Source of the DNA: JACJYE01 sp964432875
Lineage (GTDB): Bacteria; Bacteroidota; Bacteroidia; Chitinophagales; Saprospiraceae
DNA length: 64,000 bases
Assembly (NCBI GenBank): GCA_964432875.1
Contig: CAYSPJ010000001.1
Location: forward strand, 62,001-126,000
Direction of reading: 5' to 3'
How positions within the stretch are numbered: the first letter of the stretch is position 1; each line of letters opens with the position of its first letter. The translations under genes were made by a program, and so were the position numbers. The notes under the pieces are model-generated. The model was not told the origin of the DNA and did not search any database. It was given only the letters and a program-made list of their open reading frames with translations. Below are positions 1 to 8,319 of this stretch, piece after piece.

Positions 1-316
1 CCTGAAGGAAAAGCTCGATGATGCCCAGGTTGACCGTTTCTTCCCCGCTCAGGTCTACGCTCAGCTCAGCAGCTAAGAAGCTCGTGCGTTGAATAGTGAG
101 CAGCACCTGGCTAGAAGCCAGGGTTGTACGCAGCTCAAAAATGCCCTCGGCATCAGTCAGTGCCCTTTCTCCAGTGGGCAATATGGCTTCTGCCCCTGCT
201 AAAGGGGCTTTCCGGTTGCCATCCAGCACCGTACCCCGGATGATCCGGGTTTGGGCATTTAACTGTGAAATGGCAATGAGGAAGAAGAAGAGGAGGTAGA
301 TGTTCTTTTGCAGCAT
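1..316 (-). CDS. Carboxypeptidase-regulatory-like domain protein, N-terminal part (TonB receptor-like)
   Basis: This is the 5' part of a minus-strand gene that runs off the left edge. The start is the ATG at 316-314. The protein opens with a hydrophobic signal peptide ending near LNAQ, then a beta-sandwich like the CarboxypepD_reg domain: RGTVLDGNRKAPLAGAEA, a second block around TDAEGIFELRT, and a strand ending NLGIIEL. In Bacteroidota this domain usually precedes a TonB-dependent outer-membrane receptor or a large surface protein. Which of these it is cannot be decided because the rest lies outside the window. Two TAnnTTTG-type -7 elements lie upstream on the minus strand. The fold is well supported and the full-length identity is not. 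Confidence 0.75.
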   Translation of the reverse strand, partial: MLQKNIYLLFFFLIAISQLNAQTRIIRGTVLDGNRKAPLAGAEAILPTGERALTDAEGIFELRTTLASSQVLLTIQRTSFLAAELSVDLSGEETVNLGIIELFLQ

Positions 317-350
317 AATGAAATGGCAATCGCATGATGACTTAATGCGG

Positions 351-410
351 CAAAGTTAGCATTTCTGGCCAATGCTCATTTTTAAACTGCTAAAAATTTA
401 CACAAAGATA
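351..410 (-). promoter_or_regulatory. Two candidate -7 elements upstream of the partial gene
   Basis: Read on the minus strand, 358-351 is TAACTTTG and 410-403 is TATCTTTG. Both match the Bacteroidota -7 consensus TAnnTTTG exactly and lie 35-95 bp before the ATG at 316. No clear TTTG -33 box is spaced correctly for either. Assignment rests on consensus match and position only. Confidence 0.4.
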
Positions 411-472
411 ATCTCAATGGCCATATCTTGGCCGTTTGAAAAAGCGTTTAAGACCACAACAAACTGTTCGAA

Positions 473-1510
473 ATGATGAAGAAACTACTTTTCTTTCTAT
501 TCCTAGCCCCAGTCGCTCTTTTCTCCCAACAACAATTCAAAGTCGGCTGCATCGGCTTTTACAACGTTGAAAATCTATTTGACATCTATGACGACCCCGA
601 GATCAACGATACTGAGTTTACCCCCGAAGGGCAGAATCGCTACACTGCTGAAATATATCAGGAAAAATTAGGCAATCTGGCTAAAGTCATCGCGGAGCTA
701 GGCACCGAAATCACCCCCGATGGCTTATCTATACTAGGGCTGGCAGAAGTGGAAAACCGCAAGGTATTGGAAGACCTCAGCCAACACCCCCTTATTAAAG
801 ACCGGAACTATCAAATCGTCCACTACGACTCCCCCGACCGCCGTGGGATTGATGTGGCCCTTTTCTACAACCCGAAATATTATCAGGTGAGTGGCAGCCG
901 CTCTATCCCCATGCTAATCTACCGTGAAGACGGCAGCCGCATATACACCCGAGATATCCTCCACGTAACAGGGCTATACGATGGCGAACCGCTACATGTG
1001 CTGGTCAACCATTGGCCCAGCCGGCGAGGGGGCGAAGCAGCGACCCAACCCTACCGCAATGCCGCCGCCCTGGCTTGCAAACAGGTGCTCGACTCCCTAT
1101 CTGCCGACAACCCGAACGCCAAAGTCATCATCATGGGTGACCTCAACGACGACCCCATCAGCCCCAGCGTGCGCCAAGTGCTGGGCGCGGTGCGCAATAA
1201 AGAGCAAACCAAACCCGGAGGGCTCTTCAACCCGATGTTCGACTATTACAAAAAGGGCATCGGCACCTTGGCTTACCGCGACGCCTGGAGCTTGTTCGAT
1301 CAAATCATCCTCTCCTACGGGCTGACCAACCCCAAGGCCGGAGGATTCCAATACTACAAAACCCGGATTTTCAACGAGCCTTACATGGTGCAAAAAAGCG
1401 GGCATTTTAAGGGCTACCCTTTCCGCACCTATGCTGGCAGCGAATATCTGGGAGGGTATAGCGATCACTTCCCGGTCTATGTAGTACTGGTGAAAGCGGT
1501 AGGGGATTGA
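473..1510 (+). CDS. Secreted endonuclease/exonuclease/phosphatase family protein
   Basis: A 345-residue enzyme of the EEP (DNase I-like) superfamily, which cleaves phosphoester bonds in nucleic acids or phosphorylated small molecules with a divalent metal. A signal peptide covers about residues 1-19 (ends LFSQ), so it is exported. The family motifs are all present in order: FYNVENLFD at 29-37, the metal-binding Glu in LAEVEN (E92), the catalytic His in NHWPSRRGGE (H180), GDLND (D223/N225), DQI near 276 and the terminal SDHFPV (D331/H332). The active site therefore looks intact. The substrate cannot be read from sequence; secreted Bacteroidota members may act in phosphate or DNA scavenging. 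It stands alone and converges on the next gene. Confidence 0.9.
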   Translation: MMKKLLFFLFLAPVALFSQQQFKVGCIGFYNVENLFDIYDDPEINDTEFTPEGQNRYTAEIYQEKLGNLAKVIAELGTEITPDGLSILGLAEVENRKVLEDLSQHPLIKDRNYQIVHYDSPDRRGIDVALFYNPKYYQVSGSRSIPMLIYREDGSRIYTRDILHVTGLYDGEPLHVLVNHWPSRRGGEAATQPYRNAAALACKQVLDSLSADNPNAKVIIMGDLNDDPISPSVRQVLGAVRNKEQTKPGGLFNPMFDYYKKGIGTLAYRDAWSLFDQIILSYGLTNPKAGGFQYYKTRIFNEPYMVQKSGHFKGYPFRTYAGSEYLGGYSDHFPVYVVLVKAVGD

Positions 1511-1535
1511 TTTTCCCGCTTCTTTTAAGCCCAGC

Positions 1536-2609
1536 TTAATGCTTCGCCACGATGACCCGATAATTCGCAGCTTCACCTTTGTAATAGATTTGGCAGATAT
1601 AGGCCCCTTCCGGCAGGTTATCGAGCGGCAACTGGAGCAACGGGCCGGCCCCGGCATGTTGCTGCCGGAGCACTTCCTTGCCAGCAGCGGTTAGCAGGCG
1701 CAGGCTATACCGCTCGCCAGCAGGCCCTTTCACGTTGAGCGTTGCCCGGGCCGGGTTGGGGAAAAGCTGAAAATCAAGCCCCCAAATCGGCTCCCCCACG
1801 CTGGTGAGTTGGAAGAAGAAAGGTGCCGAGACAGGTGCGCAAGCACCTCCATCGGTGACGACAACACTATAGGTGCCAGATTCTACTGGCTGATAAGCCG
1901 CCCCGGTGGCTTCCGGAATAGCCTCCCCATTGAGATACCACTGGAAATTCGGGCCGGAGCTAGCCATCAGCACCCCATCTTCCTGCGTTATCACCGGCAC
2001 ATCTGGGCCGCTAAAGCTGAAGGTAGGGCCTACCCCGCTGGATAACATCAAGAGCGGACATTGCTGGGGCGCGACTTCCAGTACGTAGGTGCCGCTTTCC
2101 CTGACGACATACTGCGCAGCATTGGCCCCGGAGATAGCTACCCCATCCTTATACCATTGATAAAAGGCATAAGAACCAAAAGCATTGGAGATAATCGTGG
2201 AATCTCCTTTACAGTAATCGCTCTGCGGGCTGTGTTCGATAGCCGGGAAATTGAATACCCAGGAATCTAACATGACTGGCGGCAGCACCTCGGTACAACT
2301 ATCGCGCGTCAATTCCACGAAAAAGTAGCCGAAGCCATATTCGCCGATGGGCAGCTGCAGGCTGGCCTCTGTAGCCCCATCGATAGGTGTGAGGTTGGCA
2401 GAGCCATCGTAGTTGACATACCATTGGTAGTGATCAAAACTGCCCTCAACGCTAAGTTTTACGGTATCGTAAACACAATACACCTGTTGTGGGGCTTCAG
2501 GAGTTACGGATATTTCCACTCCAAAGCTGCATTGGCCCCTGAGCGAGGGCTGTAAAATGCCTAGAAATAAAGGTAAAAACAGTACTGAAAGATAAGAGAC
2601 ACGCTTCAT
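1536..2609 (-). CDS. T9SS-sorted surface protein with Ig-like repeats
   Basis: A 357-residue exported protein. Residues 1-25 form a signal peptide (ends LRGQ). The middle holds at least three Ig/PKD-like modules, each marked by a QWY core: HYQWYVNYDG near 60, FYQWYKDGVAISG near 155 and NFQWYLNGEAIPE near 223. Two of these are followed by the SGTY strand typical of such repeats. The last 80 residues are a type A type IX secretion C-terminal sorting domain: LFPNPA, then NVKGPAGERYSLRLL, then LPEGAYICQIYYKG and a final short strand. The product is therefore expected on the cell surface or released through the T9SS. No catalytic domain is visible, so an adhesive or structural role is only a guess. 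Confidence 0.88.
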   Translation of the reverse strand: MKRVSYLSVLFLPLFLGILQPSLRGQCSFGVEISVTPEAPQQVYCVYDTVKLSVEGSFDHYQWYVNYDGSANLTPIDGATEASLQLPIGEYGFGYFFVELTRDSCTEVLPPVMLDSWVFNFPAIEHSPQSDYCKGDSTIISNAFGSYAFYQWYKDGVAISGANAAQYVVRESGTYVLEVAPQQCPLLMLSSGVGPTFSFSGPDVPVITQEDGVLMASSGPNFQWYLNGEAIPEATGAAYQPVESGTYSVVVTDGGACAPVSAPFFFQLTSVGEPIWGLDFQLFPNPARATLNVKGPAGERYSLRLLTAAGKEVLRQQHAGAGPLLQLPLDNLPEGAYICQIYYKGEAANYRVIVAKH

Positions 2610-2693
2610 GATATCGGTTTTAGTATTTAAAGATAGTAGAAATAAACATCAATTTGACGATTTATTGAGCCTAAAGGTTTCAGCGGAATAGCA

Positions 2694-2701
2694 TAACTTT
2701 G
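2694..2701 (+). promoter_or_regulatory. Candidate -7 element for the HD/Pycsar-like gene
   Basis: TAACTTTG matches the Bacteroidota -7 consensus exactly and lies 66 bp before the ATG at 2767. A TTG lies at 2665-2667, but the 26 bp spacing to the -7 is longer than usual, so the -33 box is uncertain. Confidence 0.45.
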
Positions 2702-2766
2702 CAATCTGGATAGACAAAAGCCGTAAAGGTTTTGGCCAGAGATAACATTTACCAGACTACCAAAGC

Positions 2767-3939
2767 ATGGCGCAGGAGACTATAGCAGCAGCAGAACAAT
2801 ACATCACTTCCCTCATGGAAGAAAAGCTGGCAGAGGGGCACCGCTACCATAGCCTAGCACATACCCTTAATATGCGTGACGAAGCGCTGAAGCTGGGCCA
2901 TGCCATGAACCTCGCTGAAGATCAGCTGGAGATGCTGGTGCTGGCCTGCCTTTTCCACGATACCGGCTTTACAGTAACCTATGAAGGGCATGAGGCTATG
3001 AGCCGCCAGATCGCTCAGCAATTCCTTGATGCACAGAGCTATCCGGAAGACAAAACCAAAGTGGTGTTATCTTTAATCGATGCGACTTATCCGCCTAAAA
3101 ACCCTTCAACCGTCTTGGAGGAAGTTATCAAAGATGCCGATTTGAGCCACCTGGCCAACAAAGACTATCTCAAAGGCCTCAAAAACCTGCGCTACGAATG
3201 GGCTCTTTTCCTAAACCAGGCCTACTCGGACGAAGAATGGTACAAGCTCAACTACAAGTTTGTAAAAAAGCATCACTTTTATACGCAAGCCGCCCAAGCT
3301 TTGTATGGCCCTCAGTGGCAGGCAAACCAGCAGCAACTCAAAAATCTGCGGGATGAGTATGCTAAAAAGGAGGAAGCCAGCAAAAAGCCCAAACCCGGCA
3401 GTGGCCACATCACCGGCAGCAAAAGCGCCCAGATGATGTTTAAAACCGCCTTGCGCAACCACCTGGATTTGAGCAACTTGGCCGACAACAAAGCAAACAT
3501 CATGCTGAGTGTCAATGCCTTGATCATTACAATCGCCATGCCTCTGGCCGTTTCGTTGATCAAGGCCAACCTCTTCCTGCTCATCCCACTGACCTGCCTG
3601 CTGGCCACTTGCCTGCTCTCGATGATTTTTGCCACCCTCGCCACCCGCCCCATCCCCATGACGGGCTATACGCCCAAAGAACAGATTAGCCAAGGGCGGT
3701 CCAACCTCTTCTTTTTTGGCAATTTCTACAGCATGAAATACGATGAATATCAAGAGGGCATGAAATCCGTAATCGCCGATGAATCTTACCTCGAGGGTTC
3801 AATTATGCGCGACCTGTTTTTCCTGGGACGCTCCCTGGGCAACAAATATCGGCGGCTGCGCATCTGCTACAACATCTTTATGTACGGCATCATCTTGACA
3901 GTTGCTGTTTTTGCGCTCACTTATGCTATATTTGCCTAA
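2767..3939 (+). CDS. HD-domain protein fused to a Pycsar-effector-like transmembrane domain
   Basis: A 390-residue two-part protein. Residues 15-200 form an HD phosphohydrolase-like domain with its metal ligands intact: H28/H32 (YHSLAHT), the paired H64-D65 (FHDTG) and D123/D125 (KDADLSHL). A charged Lys/Glu-rich linker near 195-215 follows. Residues 220-390 resemble the Pycsar effector family (formerly DUF5706): an amphipathic stretch with LADNKANIMLSVN at 238-250, two membrane segments at about 249-292, and a third at 367-389. Pycsar TM effectors damage the inner membrane when they sense cyclic pyrimidine nucleotides made by a partner cyclase. No cyclase is visible nearby. The HD part might degrade or sense the nucleotide, but that is inference. 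Family assignment is good and the function is open. Confidence 0.8.
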   Translation: MAQETIAAAEQYITSLMEEKLAEGHRYHSLAHTLNMRDEALKLGHAMNLAEDQLEMLVLACLFHDTGFTVTYEGHEAMSRQIAQQFLDAQSYPEDKTKVVLSLIDATYPPKNPSTVLEEVIKDADLSHLANKDYLKGLKNLRYEWALFLNQAYSDEEWYKLNYKFVKKHHFYTQAAQALYGPQWQANQQQLKNLRDEYAKKEEASKKPKPGSGHITGSKSAQMMFKTALRNHLDLSNLADNKANIMLSVNALIITIAMPLAVSLIKANLFLLIPLTCLLATCLLSMIFATLATRPIPMTGYTPKEQISQGRSNLFFFGNFYSMKYDEYQEGMKSVIADESYLEGSIMRDLFFLGRSLGNKYRRLRICYNIFMYGIILTVAVFALTYAIFA

Positions 3940-3965
3940 TGCCTTAAGGGGCACCACGGGCGTCA

Positions 3966-5027
3966 TCAGAAACTAAAAGGCAACACCCGGGCGGGCAGCC
4001 CCTCTTCTGTCTTTGCCTCCAGATACTGCCGTGCTGTTTCCGCAATGACCTGCTGTACAGGGGTGTATTGAAAACCAAACTGTTCAACGGACTTGCGGTT
4101 GTCATAATAATAGGTCAAGCTAGCGTTCATGACCTTTTCCCGGGTAAGCAAAGGTGGTTTCCCGCTGAACTGGGCCTGCAGCCAGGCAGCACGCCATGCT
4201 ATGCCCAATAAGAAGGCATTGGCTTTGAAGCGAGGCGGCGCTACCCCCATCTCAGCAGCAATCGTATCCAGGAGTTGCTTATAAGGCCAGCTTTCCGCCG
4301 ACAGGATAAACCGCTGCCCACTCACTTCGCTTTCCATCAGCATGACCGTAAAGCGGGCCACATCCCGAACGTCCACCAGATTGGTGGTACCGGTGGGGTA
4401 AAAAGGATAGCCATTGGCTACCGTTTTGAAAATCAGGGGAGTGCCTTCCTGCCAGCGGCCACTGCCTAATATGATGGAGGGGTTGACGATGGCGGCGTTC
4501 AAGCCTTCCGCTATGCCGCGCCAAACTTCCTGTTCGCCGAGGAATTTGCTGAGGGCGTAATTGGTATTTAAACCGCCGCGTTGCCACTGAGCGCTTTCAT
4601 CCAGCGTGGCCATATCGCGGGTGCGGCCCAAGGTGGAAATGGAACTCAAGTGAACCAGTTTGTCAATGCCAACGTAAAGGGCGGCATTCACAACATTTGC
4701 CGTGCCCTGCACATTGACCGCCATCATCTGTTGGCGGTGCCGCGGGTCGAAGGAGACCAGGGCCGCACAGTGATAGACCTGGCTGATCCCTTGCATCACT
4801 TCTTCCAGCATCACGGGGTCCAAAACATCCCCTTCTATCCACTCTACCTGCCCAGCAGCCTCTGCTACCAGGTCCATAGCGCTGCCAGGGCGCCGCAGGG
4901 CACGGATATTGGTGTAGCCCTGCCAAAGGAGATAGCGCAATAAATAGGAGCCCGCAAAACCAGTTGCACCGGTAATGAAGATGGGGATGTCTTTCACCAC
5001 AGGAACCGTAGCCATATCCTCTTTCAC
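3966..5027 (-). CDS. Extended SDR NAD(P)-dependent epimerase/dehydratase
   Basis: A 353-residue extended short-chain dehydrogenase/reductase. It has the Rossmann nucleotide-binding motif GATGFAG at residues 20-26, an acidic region around EGDVLD, the LSSISTLG strand near 127-134 and the catalytic Y157-xxx-K161 pair (NYALSK). This architecture serves sugar epimerases, dihydroflavonol-reductase-like enzymes and 3-beta-hydroxysteroid dehydrogenase-like enzymes. The sequence resembles the dihydroflavonol-reductase/HSD group more than UDP-sugar epimerases, but the substrate is unknown. The ATG at 5027 overlaps the stop of the upstream cytochrome gene by 4 bp (ATGA), so the two are co-transcribed and probably translationally coupled. 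The start MKEDMATV was kept because of this overlap. Confidence 0.85.
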   Translation of the reverse strand: MKEDMATVPVVKDIPIFITGATGFAGSYLLRYLLWQGYTNIRALRRPGSAMDLVAEAAGQVEWIEGDVLDPVMLEEVMQGISQVYHCAALVSFDPRHRQQMMAVNVQGTANVVNAALYVGIDKLVHLSSISTLGRTRDMATLDESAQWQRGGLNTNYALSKFLGEQEVWRGIAEGLNAAIVNPSIILGSGRWQEGTPLIFKTVANGYPFYPTGTTNLVDVRDVARFTVMLMESEVSGQRFILSAESWPYKQLLDTIAAEMGVAPPRFKANAFLLGIAWRAAWLQAQFSGKPPLLTREKVMNASLTYYYDNRKSVEQFGFQYTPVQQVIAETARQYLEAKTEEGLPARVLPFSF

Positions 5028-5353
5028 TGCTGCTTGCGCAACTTCATCACATACTTGGCTACCGCTTTGATTTCATCTTCCTTGAGCAAAGACTCAAACG
5101 CTGTCATCGCATTGCGCCCTTTGAGGATGACCTGCGTAGCTTCTTCCAGGCTCAACTTCGAATCCTGCAGGTTGTAGGCCCCGCTAGCCCCCATATCGCC
5201 ATACAAGCCATGACAGGCAACGCAATAGATTTTGTATATCTTCTCCCCGTCGGGCTTGGCCTCTGCTTTTGTTTGAGGCTCCGAAGCAGCACCGCCGCAA
5301 GCCAGGACAAATGCAAAGATGGACAAGGAAATCAGCCAGTATTTCATAAACAT
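5024..5353 (-). CDS. Cytochrome c domain lipoprotein
   Basis: A 109-residue small c-type cytochrome. The N-terminus is a lipoprotein signal ending in the lipobox-like VLAC (Cys19), so it is probably anchored in a membrane facing the periplasm. A single haem-attachment site CVACH lies near residues 44-48. A Met in NAMTAFE near 83 is the likely distal ligand. The fold matches monohaem class I cytochromes (cbb3/caa3-type). It would carry electrons, but its partner is not visible; the overlapping SDR gene downstream is the only linked gene. An exact -7 element sits 45 bp upstream. Confidence 0.88.
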   Translation of the reverse strand: MFMKYWLISLSIFAFVLACGGAASEPQTKAEAKPDGEKIYKIYCVACHGLYGDMGASGAYNLQDSKLSLEEATQVILKGRNAMTAFESLLKEDEIKAVAKYVMKLRKQQ

Positions 5354-5397
5354 GTGATTGTTTTTTTACTTAACCCTAAAACAGCTTGCCGTTTCCG

Positions 5398-5405
5398 CAA
5401 AAGTA
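5398..5405 (-). promoter_or_regulatory. Candidate -7 element for the cytochrome c / SDR operon
   Basis: Minus-strand TACTTTTG fits TAnnTTTG exactly and would start transcription about 38 bp before the ATG at 5353. No convincing -33 box was found. Confidence 0.45.
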
Positions 5406-5645
5406 AATAAAAAATAGAATTCCCCCCGCGTATCAGCCAGAGGAATTCGCCCAGGCCTCTCTCAGCGGCGACAAACAATCGGGAGGCTTTTCTCTACCAC
5501 GCCGAAAAAACACAAATAATGGCAGGTACAGCTGCCGAAATGGCACGCTTTTTAAACTGGTACTATTCTGGTGTGCATAAAAACATATAAAATCATCCAT
5601 CCTGCCGGGGAAGCGATTTGTCGGCAGGCAAAAAAATCAGCAATT

Positions 5646-6455
5646 ATGGTCCAATTCTTATCTAGCACCCCCTGGCCGGCAGAGGAAACTGCTCTCCCCT
5701 CTCCGCCCCTGCCAAACGATAACGAACTGCTCGATGCATATTCCCGCACCGTCATCAGCGTGGCGAAAAAAGTGAGCGACGCAGTGGTGCAAATCAAAGC
5801 AGAAAAACCCGTGCGCCGGGCACGGCGGCCACAAACGCCAAATGGCACGGGCTCGGGCTTCATCATCTCTACCGATGGCTATATCGTCACCAATAGCCAT
5901 GTTGTCAATGGGGCNNNNNNNNNNNNNNNNNNNNNNNNNNNNNNNNNNNNNNNNNNNNNNNNNNNNNNNNNNNNNNNNNNNNNNNNNNNNNNNNNNNNNN
6001 NNNNNNNNNNNNNNCCCCTGGCCGATTCCCAGGGCAACGTCATTGGTGTAAATACGGCAGTCATCCTACCGGCCCAGGGCTTGTGTTTCGCCGTTGCCTC
6101 CAATCTGGCTGCCTTTGTGGCGGGCAAGCTCATCGCCTCTGGCAAGGTACGCCGGGCCTTCATCGGCATTGCCGGGCAAATGACCCGCCTCGACCCGCGC
6201 TTCGCCAGCCGCTTAGAGCTGAATGTGCAGTCGGGCATACTGGTACAGCAAATCGAGCCCAATAGCCCCGCCTTCCATGCTGCCTTGCAAGAGGGCGACC
6301 TGATTATCGGCTTTAATGACAAACCGGTGCATTCTATTGATGACCTGCACCGCTACCTCGATGAATCTACCATCGGGCAAAACTGCGTACTGGCCGTGCT
6401 ACGCAACCAAAACAAACAAAATTTGCCCGTTGTGCCGGGTGAATTGCTGGGGTAA
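5646..6455 (+). CDS. HtrA-like trypsin-fold serine protease with PDZ domain (interrupted by gap)
   Basis: A serine protease of the HtrA/Deg type. The ATG at 5646 was preferred to a GTG 75 bp upstream. Visible before the gap is GTGSGFIISTDGYIVTNSHVV, whose His (H85) is the catalytic histidine. After the gap come PLADSQGNVIGVNTA, the strand that directly follows the catalytic GNSGG, and then a PDZ domain (SGILVQQIEPNSPAFHAALQ, then GDLIIGFNDKPV, to the end). The catalytic Asp and Ser lie in the missing sequence. In Deg proteases the His and Ser are about 105 residues apart, so the 100 N are too short and roughly 55-70 codons more are absent. No signal peptide is seen, which is unusual for a Deg protease and suggests a cytoplasmic form. 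Confidence 0.8.
   Translation: MVQFLSSTPWPAEETALPSPPLPNDNELLDAYSRTVISVAKKVSDAVVQIKAEKPVRRARRPQTPNGTGSGFIISTDGYIVTNSHVVNGXXXXXXXXXXXXXXXXXXXXXXXXXXXXXXXXXXPLADSQGNVIGVNTAVILPAQGLCFAVASNLAAFVAGKLIASGKVRRAFIGIAGQMTRLDPRFASRLELNVQSGILVQQIEPNSPAFHAALQEGDLIIGFNDKPVHSIDDLHRYLDESTIGQNCVLAVLRNQNKQNLPVVPGELLG
5915..6014. other. Scaffold gap (100 N) inside the protease gene
   Basis: Exactly 100 N, a placeholder length. It removes the catalytic Asp and Ser of the HtrA-like protease. The frame is preserved by chance only. Confidence 0.98.
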
Positions 6456-6591
6456 AAACGCCAAACCGGAAAGCTAAAATCCTTTTAATCATAGCCATAG
6501 CCTCCTCAATACTGGCCGCAAACCACATCAGCAGGCCGTTCTCCCCCTCCATACCCCATGAAGATGTGGTTCCTGATTACCTGATTTGTCG

Positions 6592-6708
6592 TATCTTTGG
6601 GGCAGCTATTAACAACGCTACTAGCAGAACAGGTAAAACCTGTTGTGTAGTGTAAGGGGAATCATGGTGTGTCCATCGGGTTTTAAACCCGATGGGCATA
6701 CGTTTTTT
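6592..6708 (+). ncRNA. Candidate small RNA or structured leader with intrinsic terminator
   Basis: The 306 bp between the protease and the next gene hold no gene but show ordered structure. An exact -7 element TATCTTTG at 6592-6599 would start RNA near 6605. A hairpin follows at 6628-6644 (7 bp stem, 3 nt loop). A long palindromic stem at 6673-6695, extendable outward to about 6668-6700 with G-U pairs, is then followed by six T at 6703-6708, as in an intrinsic terminator. The predicted RNA is about 100 nt. Because the flavoprotein gene starts at 6762, the element could instead be an attenuated leader for it. A weaker inverted repeat at 6521-6571 lies upstream. There is no known family match. 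Confidence 0.4.
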
Positions 6709-6761
6709 AGGCCTATTCCGTTTTCTTGCCTTAAATTTGGCCTGCCGAAATACCAAAATCC

Positions 6762-8000
6762 ATGATTAGAACAGATGCCTGTATTGTTGGCGCTGGCCCG
6801 GGAGGGGTAGCTGCCGCTCTTAAGCTCAGTTATTTGGGCATCGCCTGCGTATTGATCGACAAGGCTGTTTTCCCCCGCGATAAAATTTGTGGCGATGCGA
6901 TCAGCGGCAAGGTGACGACCCTGCTGAACCGGCTGGACCCGGCTATCCTGGAGCGTTTCAATGCCCGGGAAATCCAGGCAGATGTTTGGGGCATCAGGTT
7001 TGTTGCCCCTAACCTCAAGGAGCTTGATATCCCTTTTAAGCCCAACTATGTGCGCGAAACTAAATCAGCGCCGGGCTACGTCTCCAGGCGCCAGGATTTT
7101 GATCATTTCCTCATCCAGGAAGCCAGGCGGCGGGATAACATCCAGTTATTTTTAGGCAAGTCTATTGAAAGCTACGAACGCAGCCCATTTGGCTGGCAGA
7201 TTGCTGATAAGACGGGCAGCCTACAAGTAGAAGCCCGTATGCTGATCATCGCTGATGGGGCCCAGTCTGCTTTTAGCCGCAAAATAGCTGGCCTGGAAAA
7301 GGACCTGCGGCACCACGCCGCAGGGGTACGCGCTTATTTCAGCCAGGTAAGCAGTTTGAATCGTGACAACTTCATCGAGCTGCACTTTATCCGTTCCATC
7401 ACGCCAGGGTATTTCTGGATTTTCCCTTTGCCCAACGGCCAGGCCAATGTTGGCTTGGGCATGCGCAGCGATATCCTCAGCCGGCGCAAGCTCAACCTCC
7501 GCAAGCTTTTGTTGGAAACCATTGAGGAGCACCCCGTGTTGCGGGAACGCTTTAAAGATGCTACTTTGCTTGGCGAAGTAAAAGGTTTTGGACTGCCTTT
7601 GGGCTCCCGTCCGCGGCCCATCTCCGGGCCGCATTATCTGCTGGTAGGCGATGCCGGCCACCTGGTTGACCCCCTCACCGGAGAAGGGATCGGCAATGCT
7701 TTTTACAGCGGCTTTATCGCTGCCGAACAAGTGCAGCAATGCCTGTCGGCCGTTGATTTCTCCCCGGCTTTCCTGAAAAACTATGACCGCCGCGTTGCCC
7801 GGGTGCTCGGCTCGGAAATGCGCCTCAGCTACCGCCTGCAAAAAATGTTGATGTATCCCCTGCTAGTCAATACCCTGGCCCGGATCATCAGCAGCAATCA
7901 ACAACTCCTGGAATTGCTTTCCGGCATGTACAACGATTTTTCCCTGCGCGAACAACTCGCCAAGCCTTGGTTTTGGCTGAAAATGGTTTTTAAACGATAG
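6762..8000 (+). CDS. Geranylgeranyl reductase family FAD-dependent oxidoreductase
   Basis: A 412-residue flavoprotein of the geranylgeranyl reductase/ChlP-like family within the p-hydroxybenzoate hydroxylase superfamily. The N-terminal dinucleotide fold carries VGAGPGG at 9-15. DKICGDAISG near residues 41-50 is the conserved family block after the second strand. The second FAD motif GDAGHLVDPLTGEGIGNA lies near 295. Family members reduce isoprenoid double bonds (geranylgeranyl groups, menaquinone side chains) or act in related oxidations. The true substrate here is uncertain. It is transcribed alone, behind the structured leader described at 6592-6708 and ahead of a terminator at 8257. Confidence 0.85.
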   Translation: MIRTDACIVGAGPGGVAAALKLSYLGIACVLIDKAVFPRDKICGDAISGKVTTLLNRLDPAILERFNAREIQADVWGIRFVAPNLKELDIPFKPNYVRETKSAPGYVSRRQDFDHFLIQEARRRDNIQLFLGKSIESYERSPFGWQIADKTGSLQVEARMLIIADGAQSAFSRKIAGLEKDLRHHAAGVRAYFSQVSSLNRDNFIELHFIRSITPGYFWIFPLPNGQANVGLGMRSDILSRRKLNLRKLLLETIEEHPVLRERFKDATLLGEVKGFGLPLGSRPRPISGPHYLLVGDAGHLVDPLTGEGIGNAFYSGFIAAEQVQQCLSAVDFSPAFLKNYDRRVARVLGSEMRLSYRLQKMLMYPLLVNTLARIISSNQQLLELLSGMYNDFSLREQLAKPWFWLKMVFKR

Positions 8001-8319
8001 CTTCATTTCAAGCAAGCCTCAAAAGAGCCTGTCCAACTCATTTTGTCGGGTGGCATACAATAAATCAATAAAAAAAACGCTTGGGCATGAAACTTTTTAG
8101 CCCCAACCAAGGTAAAACCTTTCAGACGCCGATTTAAGTCTTTATTAACACCATCTATGCCCCGTAAAGGCAATAAATGAGCGAAAAACTCTGTTTATTG
8201 AATATATTGATTTTGACGTTGGCTTAAAGTTTCATAAACTAGTGAGTGTAAAGTTCGCAGCCCTTCGCCTCCAGCGAGGGGTTGCCTTTTTTTCATCTTA
8301 CCCGCATCAACCCTAAACC
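8001..8319 (+). terminator. Intergenic region with intrinsic terminator at 8257-8293
   Basis: No gene is seen in this 319 bp stretch. At 8257-8285 there is a 12 bp stem (two G-U pairs) with a CTCCA loop, followed by CTTTTTTTC to 8293, a good intrinsic terminator on the plus strand. It sits 257 bp beyond the flavoprotein stop and only about 27 bp before the next start, so it may also insulate the following gene. A short palindrome AGTTTcatAAACT occurs near 8228-8240. Confidence 0.7.

Noticed and set aside
1097..1657. Long antisense open frames, such as this one opposite the EEP gene
   Set aside because: They mirror the codon structure of the real genes and carry no motif; several similar shadows elsewhere were left out for the same reason.
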